This document shows positions 41,601 to 47,567 of a DNA stretch of 47,567 bases, piece after piece. Position 1 is the stretch's first letter. The number at the start of each line of letters is the position of its first letter. Source of the DNA: Pseudomonas endophytica (GTDB lineage: Bacteria > Pseudomonadota > Gammaproteobacteria > Pseudomonadales > Pseudomonadaceae). The DNA is taken from the NCBI RefSeq assembly GCF_001411475.1, contig NZ_LLWH01000135.1, positions 1 through 47,567 of the forward strand. Reading direction: 5' to 3'. A program made the translations under genes and the position numbers. The notes below the pieces were generated by a model, which was given only the letters and a program-made list of their open reading frames with translations, was not told the origin of the DNA and searched no databases.

Positions 41601-44600
41601 TATTTTTGGGCTAAAACCACTAAAGCGCAGAACCACCCGCCCTTGTGCATCAGCGATATCAATGTTGAATGAGGGTGTTAGGTCGGGGGAGTCAACAGTA
41701 CGCCGGGCGACTACCCAGGCCTGACGCGGTATCACGGCCCATTGTTCAAGGCGCTGCAATACAAAGGGCATGGCAATCGCCTGCTCATCATTGAGCTGGG
41801 CGCAGACTTGAAGTGCGCTGTCTAAGGCACCGGGCGGCAGACCGGACCCGGGTTCGTCGGCCAGTTCCAACATCCCTACGGCCAGATTGTGACCTGTTGA
41901 GAGATGACGAATCAGGCGAAAAGTCGCGCCGTAATCAAGCCCGGCTGCTGTGAAGGCGGCATAACAATCGTCACCGAGCATAGGCTTCGTACACTGCGCT
42001 TGAAGGCTGCTCAGATCGTGACGAGGGGCCGCACCCAACTCTGCCGTGCCAAGGCTGGCCCAGCCTTGGCTGTAAACCTCAGGGGCTGAGGTGTCTGCGC
42101 TGTGAATCTCAAAGGCGATCCGACCGTCTGCTTCTTTGCTCAGCGTGATCCAGACCTCATGTTCAGCCTCAACCACCAGTGGCCGTAACCACGTCACCTG
42201 CTCGAAGCGCAGAAACCCATCGCTGTTTAGCCAGCTCGTGATGGCCAATCGCGCCCACTCAAGATGCCCGACCCCGGGCAATAGGCGCTGGCCCAAGACC
42301 CGGTGATCTCGCAATACGGGCTCAGCCCCCGTAAAGGTCACACCATAGCGCTGATAGGCGGTAGTCGAGAGGTCGCGCTGAAGCCACGGGTGTGCAGGCG
42401 CCGTCGGCGCAGCAGCGCCAGTGATCGCCCAAAAATGTTCGCGCTCGAACGGATAGGTCGGTAGATGAAGGCGCACAGGCGGTTGAGCGCCAAACCAGGT
42501 CGCCCATGCCAAGTCATACCCTTGCAGATACACCTTGGCCAAGGTCTCAAGTGTCGCGCCGAGCGCATCCAACGTGTAACCGCTCGCGGTGTCTGCAAGC
42601 AGTGCATGCGCTAAGGTCGCTTGCGCCGCATCGGGGGCAAATGCGCTTGGTACGCATCCATAACCCAAAGTGTGTGCAGGAGCATCGGCGTCAATCAAGG
42701 ACTGCAACCCGGCGATGGCATCTTCGTGGTCTTTTACAACGATGGCATAGCGGTGTTTGAAATGATGCCGCCCACTGAGCAGCGTGTGACTCATGGCGTG
42801 CAAGTTGTAGTGAGCACAATCGCTGCCGCGCAACAGGTCAACCAACGCTTGCGCCTGACGCTTGAGGGCACCAGTGGTTTTGGCAGATAACACCAGTAAT
42901 GCGTAGCTAACATCTGGCGTGTCGTAAGGCGCTCGCGTGCCTTCAATCCCACGCAAAACCACGTGGGCATTGGTTCCACTCATGCCAAATGAACTCACAG
43001 CGCCCAGTCGAGCCGCCCCTGCTTTCACAGGCCAAGGCCGAGCCACCGTGTTCACATAGAAAGGGCTATTGGGCCAACAGATAAACGTACTTAAAGGTTC
43101 TGCGCCTAGGCTGGGGGCGAGGGTTTGATGCTCCAGCGACAGGACTAGGTTCACCAAACTCACTAAGCCGGACGCTGCCAAGGTATGGCCGACATTCGGT
43201 TTATTAGAGGTGATCGCGCAAAATTGTTGACGCGTAACGCTCGAAGCAAAGGCGTCGCACAGGGCATTGATTTCAACGGGGTCGCCCAACGGGGTTCCAG
43301 TGCCGTGGGTAACGATATAGTCGAGCGCTTGCGGATCGACCTGATAACGCCCATAAACGTCGCGTAGCAACTGACTTTGAGCGGTCCCGCTGGGCGCTGT
43401 GATCCCTTGGGTCTTGCCGTCATAGTTGATCGCACTGCCCACAATCACTGCGCGAATCGGGTCGCCCTCGGCTAGAGCGTCCGCCAAGCGTTTAATGACG
43501 ACCGCCACGGCCGCCTCTCCCGGAACCATCCCTGCACTGCTCTCACCAAACGCACGGCAAACCCCCTCTTTGTCCAGCATCCCCGCGGCAGACATTTGGT
43601 CGTACAGTCCGCAGCCAGATAGCAGGTTCACCCCAGCCACAATAGCCGTGTCGCAGCCACCGCTTTTCAAGCTCTCGCAGGCTTGATGCAGCGCCACTAG
43701 GCTGGATGAGCAGGCGGTATTAATTGCCAACGCACCGCCGTCCAAGTTCAGGTGGTAAGCCAATCGCGAAGCCAAAATAGCTTCGTGGTTGGCGGTCAGC
43801 GTATTTTTATCTGCAATTAGATGGCCGTAGTCCCCGGCCTCAACACCGACATACAGACTGACCGTCTGCTGCTGTAAATGAGCCTGACCATAGGCGGCAT
43901 CTTCGAGTGCACGCCACGTTTCCTGTAGCAGTAGGCGCTGGCGCGGATCAATGACTGCGGCTTCGTTAGGTGAAATCTCAAAAAACAGCGGGTCAAACTC
44001 ATCGACACCCGGCATGGCGGCCAACCATCGTGGTGGCGCTGTGTCAGCCTGGGCTAATCGGTCGCTGGGAAACGGCGCGAGCGCAGAGCGCCCGTCGCGC
44101 AATAAGGCCCACAACTCATCAACCGAGCGCGCACCGGCAAATCGGCCACTCATGCCAATGATCGCGAGGGGTTCATGGCGGTTGCTAGGCGCTGTTTGAA
44201 GAGCGTTTTTGTCTACCGCAACAACGCTTTCAACGTTAAAAAATCTACCCAGCGGCTGAGTAAAAAACTGCAACAAGTACTGTGCAAATTGAGTCAGGCT
44301 GGTATGGCTAAAAAACAATGAAGGCGATAAAGACAGCCCATAGCGCTCACTCAGTTCACGCGCATACGTCATCAACAGAATCGAATCAAAGCCGTACTCA
44401 GTAAGGTTGGCATTAGGGTCTAGGTCTTGAGCGGGCAGCTTCAACAACAGGCTGGCTTGCTGGATCAAGTCCGTGAGGGCTCGCTGCTCTAGGTTCACAT
44501 GCCCAGCTTCATCGCTCGCGCTATTGCAGGTTTGCTGCGCCGTTGTTGCGGGCTCCAGCCCCAACATCCGAGCTACGCAACCCTCACTCACATTAGCGTA

Positions 44601-47567
44601 CACAACCTGTGACAACTCGCTGTTCAGCACCTGCTCAACGGTGGCCATGCCGACTTCAGCGCTGATCGAGTTCATACCCATTTGCTGCATGAAAGACTTA
44701 TAGGGTTTAGAGGCTCCACCTCCCGTTTCGCCCCAATGCCCCCAATGCAAGACCTTCACTGCAAAACCAGCACGCTGGAGCTGGTGCGCGCAAGCGTCGG
44801 CAAAACAGCACCCGGCGGCATAGTTAGCGGCCCCTCCGGTCTTCAGAAAACTGTTGATGGATGAGAAAAACAACACAAAATCCAGTGCCCGCCCTTTTAG
44901 AACGGTCTGTAGATGCTGTGCCGTCAACTTGGCATTCAAGCCACGAATAAACGTGCTTTCGTCCATGTTGGCTAAAGGGCTGTCCGCCAGTTCCATGGCG
45001 CTGTGCACCACACCATGGATTGGGCCAAAACGCTGACTAGTCTGGGCTAACGCTCGCTCAAGCGCCTGCACATCATTGGCATCGGCTTGAAGGTAATAAG
45101 GCGCAGGACCCAAGCCCGCCAAGCGTTGCCGCTGCTGGGTTAGGTGCGCATCTTCGACGCGGCGCCCCAACCAAATCACTTGCGCCTTAAAATGCACAAT
45201 CAGGTATTCACTTAACGCTCTGCCAAGCCCACCGGCTCCGCCAATTAATAGATAAACGCCACCGTGACGAAAGGTTGAAACCTCAGAGGCTGGTAATTGG
45301 CAAGGGATTAAACGCTGCCGGTACCAAGTACCTTTGCGCCAAAGCCGAGTGTTGCCTTGCGGGTCAGTTGGGCAATAGGCCAACTCCCGGTAGACGACGG
45401 CAGCATCAGCGGGCAGATCCAGCGCGCGCACTTGCCAATGCGGATATTCCTTGGCCACCGAGCCCATTAAACCCAGCACGCTGGCGTGATGCGGATTAAC
45501 TCGCTCGTCCCTATGCAGGGCTTGCCCCTCTATAGTGAATACGGTCAGTTTTAACCCTTGCCGATCATAGCCCAACGCCAACAGCGCCTTTACTAGCCTG
45601 AAGCCCATGACGGAGACCGACATTTCTGTTGGCGGTACGTGCCAGAGCAGGTGCGCCGAAGTTGATGCTGACTGCAAATGGTTGATCAACTTATCGGTTG
45701 AGTCAGTAGCGTTGAACTGAATGTCGAAACAGTTTTCTAGGCTATCTCGTTCACGCGCTATTGCTCGTGACGGTACGAGGTCGATCTCGGCTTCAGAGGT
45801 TGTGTCATCGCGTTCCCACGTGGGCGTTAACACCAGAACGTCTTGTGCTAAAGACGTCGCACCAAGCACGAAGTCCGGTAGCCAGTAATGATCTCTAGCA
45901 AAGGGATAGGTAGGTAGAAGCAGACGCCGAGGACGGTTATCGGCATACAGACGCTCCCACTGCACGGGCTCGCCTCGTACCCAGCCTTCGACCATCAGAG
46001 CCAGCGTTTGCGGTTGATGCACTGTGAGCGCGGGGTGGGCTGGATCAATAACGCCTTGGAAAACAGTATTCAAGGCGGGCTGCTGCGCTAAATAGATTTG
46101 CAGGGTATGCACAACCTCAGCCACTGAACCTGCGACAAAACCCAAGCGCTGAGCCATGGCGTCGCGTCCGATCTGAAGGGTATAGGCCAAGGCATTAAGC
46201 TCAACGTCCTGTGCACCCAAAAAACGGATTAACTGCTCGGCACGCTCACGCAACTGCAGCGCAGTCCGCGCCGACAGTACCAGCGCCACCGGCCCGGGGG
46301 AGGCTTGCGGGGCAGCAGGTGGCGCTTCATAGGCTTCCAAGATGACATGCGCATTGGTGCCGCTAAAACCAAAGGAACTGACACCTGCGCGCCTTGCTCC
46401 CGCAGGCCAAGGCCGAGTCTTGCTAACAACCTCCACGGCCAGCTCTGACCACGGGATAAGCGGGTTGGGCTGATTGAAGTGCAACTGTCCAGGAATCAAG
46501 GAATGCTGCAAGCTCAGCACCGTTTTGATCACACCGGCAAGACCCGCGCATGCCTCAAGATGGCCCAAGGTACTTTTGACTGACCCCAACAATAACGGTT
46601 GGTCCGCCGTACGAAGCTTGCCCAGCGCCGCATAGGCTGCTTGAACCTCAATCGGGTCACCCAGTTGGGTACCGGTTCCGTGGGTCTCTAAATAGCGGAT
46701 GGACAGCGCCTCAACCTTTGCCTGTTTGAGTGCAGCCTCAATCACAGCCTGCTGTGCCTTGGGGTTGGGTGCGGTCAGGCTGGCGCTGGTGCCATCCTGA
46801 TTAATAGCACTGCCAAGAATCACGGCCAAGATCGGATCGCCGTCAGCTTGGGCGTCTGCCAGCCGCTTCAGCACTAAGGCTGCGCAGCCTTCAGCGCGAA
46901 CATAGCCGTCAGCCTGCTGATCAAAACTGTGACAGCGGCCGCTGGGTGACAACATGCCTGCCCGGTCAAACGCTTCGAAATGTCTATCATCCAGCAACAC
47001 ATTAGCGCCAGCCGCCAACGCCAGTCGGCACTCGCCCTGCTGCAGGCTGCGGCAAGCCAAATGCACCGCTACTAGCGACGAACTACACGCGGTGTCCACG
47101 GTGAAGGTCGGGCCTTGCCAGTCGAGAAAATACGCCAACCGCCCCGCTGCCACTGAACAGGCACTGCCCGTCGCAAATTGCGCCTCAACCTCCCGACTAT
47201 CGCCCTGCCCCAATAACGCCGCATATTCACTGCCCATCAACCCGACGAAGACACCGTGGTCACCGCCTCTAAGCGCTGAAGGGGCAATTCCCGCATGCTC
47301 CAGTGCCTGCCAGCTAATCTCCATCAGAAGCCGTTGCTGGGGGTCAAGCCATTCGACCTCGCGGGGTGAAAGACGAAAAAAACCGGCATCAAAAGCGGCA
47401 ATATCTTCAAGCAATCCGGCCTGCCAACGAAAAGCGCCAGCCCCCGCTACGCGCAATGCTTGTCTGGCCTGTGAAGCCGGTCCAACGGTGTCTACCCCGT
47501 CGATCAAGGCTTGCCACAATTGATCCGGAGAATGCAGGGCTCCCGGAAAACGGCACGCCATGCCCAC
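35667..47567 (-). CDS. Trans-AT type I polyketide synthase, C-terminal 3966 residues (start outside window)
   Basis: One open frame runs off the right edge; the first residues present are inside a KS domain, so the true start lies beyond. Domain order (residues counted from the window edge): KS1 (1-412), KR1 (about 570-1010), ACP1 (about 1020-1102), KS2 (1130-1542), DH (about 1722-1990), KR2 (about 2020-2425), cMT (about 2440-2790), ACP2 (about 2800-2885), ER-like (about 2920-3245), KS3 (3262-3677), ACP3 (about 3835-3920), 44-residue tail. No acyltransferase domain follows any KS. Instead each KS is followed by the short linker ending in LP-T/G-YPF-x-R/T-x-H/R-YW, characteristic of AT-less (trans-AT) synthases, so a discrete acyltransferase must load malonyl units. 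It is read toward the thioesterase gene. Confidence 0.95.
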   Translation of the reverse strand: MGMACRFPGALHSPDQLWQALIDGVDTVGPASQARQALRVAGAGAFRWQAGLLEDIAAFDAGFFRLSPREVEWLDPQQRLLMEISWQALEHAGIAPSALRGGDHGVFVGLMGSEYAALLGQGDSREVEAQFATGSACSVAAGRLAYFLDWQGPTFTVDTACSSSLVAVHLACRSLQQGECRLALAAGANVLLDDRHFEAFDRAGMLSPSGRCHSFDQQADGYVRAEGCAALVLKRLADAQADGDPILAVILGSAINQDGTSASLTAPNPKAQQAVIEAALKQAKVEALSIRYLETHGTGTQLGDPIEVQAAYAALGKLRTADQPLLLGSVKSTLGHLEACAGLAGVIKTVLSLQHSLIPGQLHFNQPNPLIPWSELAVEVVSKTRPWPAGARRAGVSSFGFSGTNAHVILEAYEAPPAAPQASPGPVALVLSARTALQLRERAEQLIRFLGAQDVELNALAYTLQIGRDAMAQRLGFVAGSVAEVVHTLQIYLAQQPALNTVFQGVIDPAHPALTVHQPQTLALMVEGWVRGEPVQWERLYADNRPRRLLLPTYPFARDHYWLPDFVLGATSLAQDVLVLTPTWERDDTTSEAEIDLVPSRAIARERDSLENCFDIQFNATDSTDKLINHLQSASTSAHLLWHVPPTEMSVSVMGFRLVKALLALGYDRQGLKLTVFTIEGQALHRDERVNPHHASVLGLMGSVAKEYPHWQVRALDLPADAAVVYRELAYCPTDPQGNTRLWRKGTWYRQRLIPCQLPASEVSTFRHGGVYLLIGGAGGLGRALSEYLIVHFKAQVIWLGRRVEDAHLTQQRQRLAGLGPAPYYLQADANDVQALERALAQTSQRFGPIHGVVHSAMELADSPLANMDESTFIRGLNAKLTAQHLQTVLKGRALDFVLFFSSINSFLKTGGAANYAAGCCFADACAHQLQRAGFAVKVLHWGHWGETGGGASKPYKSFMQQMGMNSISAEVGMATVEQVLNSELSQVVYANVSEGCVARMLGLEPATTAQQTCNSASDEAGHVNLEQRALTDLIQQASLLLKLPAQDLDPNANLTEYGFDSILLMTYARELSERYGLSLSPSLFFSHTSLTQFAQYLLQFFTQPLGRFFNVESVVAVDKNALQTAPSNRHEPLAIIGMSGRFAGARSVDELWALLRDGRSALAPFPSDRLAQADTAPPRWLAAMPGVDEFDPLFFEISPNEAAVIDPRQRLLLQETWRALEDAAYGQAHLQQQTVSLYVGVEAGDYGHLIADKNTLTANHEAILASRLAYHLNLDGGALAINTACSSSLVALHQACESLKSGGCDTAIVAGVNLLSGCGLYDQMSAAGMLDKEGVCRAFGESSAGMVPGEAAVAVVIKRLADALAEGDPIRAVIVGSAINYDGKTQGITAPSGTAQSQLLRDVYGRYQVDPQALDYIVTHGTGTPLGDPVEINALCDAFASSVTRQQFCAITSNKPNVGHTLAASGLVSLVNLVLSLEHQTLAPSLGAEPLSTFICWPNSPFYVNTVARPWPVKAGAARLGAVSSFGMSGTNAHVVLRGIEGTRAPYDTPDVSYALLVLSAKTTGALKRQAQALVDLLRGSDCAHYNLHAMSHTLLSGRHHFKHRYAIVVKDHEDAIAGLQSLIDADAPAHTLGYGCVPSAFAPDAAQATLAHALLADTASGYTLDALGATLETLAKVYLQGYDLAWATWFGAQPPVRLHLPTYPFEREHFWAITGAAAPTAPAHPWLQRDLSTTAYQRYGVTFTGAEPVLRDHRVLGQRLLPGVGHLEWARLAITSWLNSDGFLRFEQVTWLRPLVVEAEHEVWITLSKEADGRIAFEIHSADTSAPEVYSQGWASLGTAELGAAPRHDLSSLQAQCTKPMLGDDCYAAFTAAGLDYGATFRLIRHLSTGHNLAVGMLELADEPGSGLPPGALDSALQVCAQLNDEQAIAMPFVLQRLEQWAVIPRQAWVVARRTVDSPDLTPSFNIDIADAQGRVVLRFSGFSPKIRVVSPPAVHAQPEDSDGASEMTLTAIWCRIAEGSFDKVEPSQRVLTVDDDFMVGSHETVQQRLSQVPDWAHIVWHVPKGQAQVAFSGFRLIKALLAAGYGQRSIKLTVVTRQAHGMGAGQTVDPEHASVHGLIGSLAKEYSQWQITLLDLPQTSTPELDVLLAQPVDPHGNARYWRDGCWYQQQLVPCALPAAPRDLYRQGGVYVVIGGAGGLGVVWSEHVIRQCQAQVIWLGRRAQNDAISQQCLRLGQFGPSPLYLQVDAADRDAMELAQIEIIRRFGAINGVVNSAFVLADRSLAGMDELTFETALASKAQTTQVADEVFGHHSLDFVLFFGSLQSFWKAPGQSNYAAGCCFCDALARELAQRRPYPVKVMQWGYWGSVGAVASPVYNNRMAQVGLESIPPGPAMAALDKLLGSALSQAAYVYTGSRPLPEGLGLNPHVQCAAAKSLPVVIVPPSSPALPAADLERVQCEFERQLIAILRVRMARQPSVSAKHQAWWEASVRRLADAGACLDENLPSWETLLPQWMAYCQTQAEHPLNGPQARLANEIVQALPDILRDDLATTCVLFPQGALDRVEALYSSHPVAAYFNELLGERLLAYVKARLALDAGAQLRILEIGAGTGGTSAHLLNALKAYASTIEVYEYTDVAGVFLAQAQARFADQTPWLRTRLLDIAHSPVSQGFSPGDYDIVVATNVLHATPDIRKTLSNTKSLLKGHGLLLLNELHEINLFQHVVFGLLDGWWLAQDTPLRVVDTPVLSISTWKEVLADAGFESVHVSQSSGADLGQCVIESFSDGVICFERACVPAQPVSAAVEKPQPTLLIQTLRACVRQALGVSDNQLQDDLAFVSLGVDSISSVALVNVINQQLNLRLPATIVYDYPTLERLCAHIQTTYAPIGVGGTAPYSAPLAIAPGDEPLTSPDKLHSTSTYRRLLLQRPGSIDELQWVEEPVPALGPREVRIAVHAFSLNFGDLLCVKGLYPTQPAYPFTPGYEASGVVTAVGHEVTDVSVGARVVALAGHALGAHATVVTCAQDLVFTCPDTLELEQFCALPSAALTVLECFAKAGVKAGERILIQTATGGVGLIAVQLAKHLGLEVYATAGSQAKLDYLASLDVHYLINHQQEDFQLAIERLTQGQGVDVVINTLDGNALQKGLACLSPGGRYVEIAMTALKSARSIDLSGLASNQSMHSVDMRKLGLQRPQVLQEHMHRLLQLIQEQAISALPGTYFTFDRVKDAYLWLENRVHLGKVVVTIPEALRFIEAAVCAPQSASEPIAIIGMSARFASAQNIQALWHALEQGEDLVKPVTRWPLTPSIDGTSCRNGALMPDIQCFDPLFFDISSLEASVMDPQQRLFLEQAWHALEDAGYAGQASEGARCGVYVGCSAGDYLDLLGDQPVAQAFWGNSASVIPARVAFHMNWQGPAIATDTACSSSLVAVHQACQALRTQEVEMAIAGGVYVQCTERLYSQANRASMLSNTGRCSVFDEQADGFVPGEGAAAVVLKPLSRALADGDSVYGVIRGSGINYDGASNGITAPSGLAQSRLASEVYTRFGINPAGIQMVEAHGTGTVLGDPIEFKALTEVFGVLHSTATCALGSIKSNIGHAATAAGIAGVIKVLLSLEHRKIPPSLHFHKANPHIDFAGSPFYVPTRVAEWAVAKGHQRMAAVSSFGFSGTNAHLVIAQAPEQAACKSARDVHLIAVSARTPEQLRTQIKQLIQWCSTEPVEMAAMSFTLLMGRRHHLHRSAFVARDPSQLCEQMRQWLVQSPVPVATLTAERSTEALLEACQHDSSSVDLKQALSHLGHLYEQGVELDWDRLFDQASRRRVRLPGYPFATERYWPQHVSDLVLAPKRQSTVVEHVRAAFKQTLALTDEQLSNDADFARYGMDSILRLSLLKTLNKQFALSLTVSVLDDYSTLNNLARQLEFLIFNVPSSQSVEAYQLNNTDDPLYIFLGGAQVLKSSLDTVWKGLVNRY
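35802..37784 (-). other. PKS module C: KS3-ACP3, terminal module
   Basis: KS3 has the full triad: C3422 in DTACSSSL, the histidine of EAHGTGT and that of KSNIGH. It should therefore be competent for condensation. It is followed only by the post-KS linker and ACP3, whose phosphopantetheine serine is S3880 in GMDSIL. No ketoreductase, dehydratase or fused thioesterase is present. The product would stay as beta-ketone unless trans-acting enzymes (for example the NTF2-like protein) modify it before release. Confidence 0.88.
37827..44180 (-). other. PKS module B: KS2-DH-KR2-cMT-ACP2-ER
   Basis: KS2 has C1286 in NTACSSSL, HGTGT and NVGH. DH has H1755 in DHRVLGQRLLPG and D1916 in LDSALQ, the complete dyad. 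KR2 has GGAGGLG at 2197-2203, the catalytic Ser in FFGSLQSF and Tyr in NYAAG. The C-methyltransferase has ILEIGAGTGGTS from residue 2606 and the C-terminal NELHEINLFQ region. ACP2 carries S2845 in GVDSIS. The ER-like MDR domain has ATGGVGLIAVQLAKHLG from 3069. Predicted outcome: an alpha-methylated, fully reduced two-carbon extension. The ER after the ACP is out of the canonical order. Confidence 0.88.
44262..47567 (-). other. PKS module A: KS1-KR1-ACP1
   Basis: KS1 has C161 in DTACSSSL, the histidine of ETHGTGT and that of KSTLGH (Thr replaces the usual Asn). KR1 has GGAGGLG at 776-782, S903 in FFSSINSF and Y916 in NYAAG. ACP1 has S1062 in GFDSIL. The KR stereochemistry region reads MELADS (LxD), leaning toward B-type, which is a rule-based guess. 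Predicted outcome: a beta-hydroxyl two-carbon extension. Confidence 0.88.

Noticed and set aside
46954..47523. 189-codon plus-strand open frame antisense to KS1
   Set aside because: Shadow of the conserved ketosynthase, including its active-site region; Ser/Pro/Ala-rich without motifs.

Overview
The window looks like chromosomal DNA of a Pseudomonas species (Gammaproteobacteria). The evidence is a moderately high GC content, many iron- and metal-uptake genes of pseudomonad type (FecI/FecR/FecA, TonB-dependent siderophore receptors, a Nik-type ABC transporter), a Pseudomonas-style REP hairpin near 34.15 kb, a DUF6543 'dermonecrotic toxin' protein typical of the genus, and a modular polyketide synthase without acyltransferase domains. 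The species cannot be fixed from the sequence alone. I saw no rRNA, tRNA, insertion sequence, CRISPR array or prophage.

Layout. 0-3.1 kb: the end of nikD, then nikE and a TonB-dependent receptor, probably a nickel or metallophore import locus. 3.2-6.7 kb: an AhpD-like protein divergent from a MocR-type regulator, then MgtC/SapB and a HAD phosphatase. 6.8-12.4 kb: a complete iron-starvation unit (ECF sigma factor, FecR anti-sigma factor, FecA-type receptor, periplasmic enterobactin-type esterase) behind a Fur-like palindrome. 12.6-15.1 kb: a diguanylate cyclase, a remnant of a GFA-family gene, and a YeeE/YedE transporter. 15.3-17.6 kb: a third siderophore receptor. 17.7-23 kb: an SDR with a divergent LysR regulator, then an ankyrin protein / nucleoside deaminase / MFS operon with its own divergent LysR regulator. 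23-29 kb: small housekeeping and accessory genes (YetF-like protein, lipoprotein, a DUF2986 micro-protein, VOC protein, a rearranged CaiB-type CoA-transferase, TrmK, YghU, GNAT). 29.1-33.2 kb: one 1366-residue toxin-like protein whose C-terminal domain carries GE-x-H and G-x-G-H signatures. 33.5-34.1 kb: a heme oxygenase. 34.2-47.6 kb, minus strand: the 3' end of a trans-AT polyketide synthase cluster.

How it works together. Three outer-membrane receptors, a catecholate-siderophore esterase and a heme oxygenase make the first third and the 33.5 kb locus an iron/metal acquisition landscape. The PKS end encodes KS-KR-ACP, KS-DH-KR-cMT-ACP-ER and KS-ACP, followed by a stand-alone thioesterase and an NTF2/SnoaL-like protein in the same transcription direction. 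The start of the PKS and the rest of the cluster, presumably including the discrete acyltransferase, lie beyond the right edge.

The best candidates for something undescribed are the polyketide assembly-line end, with its enoylreductase-like domain placed after the ACP, and the large GE-x-H toxin. The CoA-transferase with its halves in swapped order and several well-formed palindromic operators are secondary leads.
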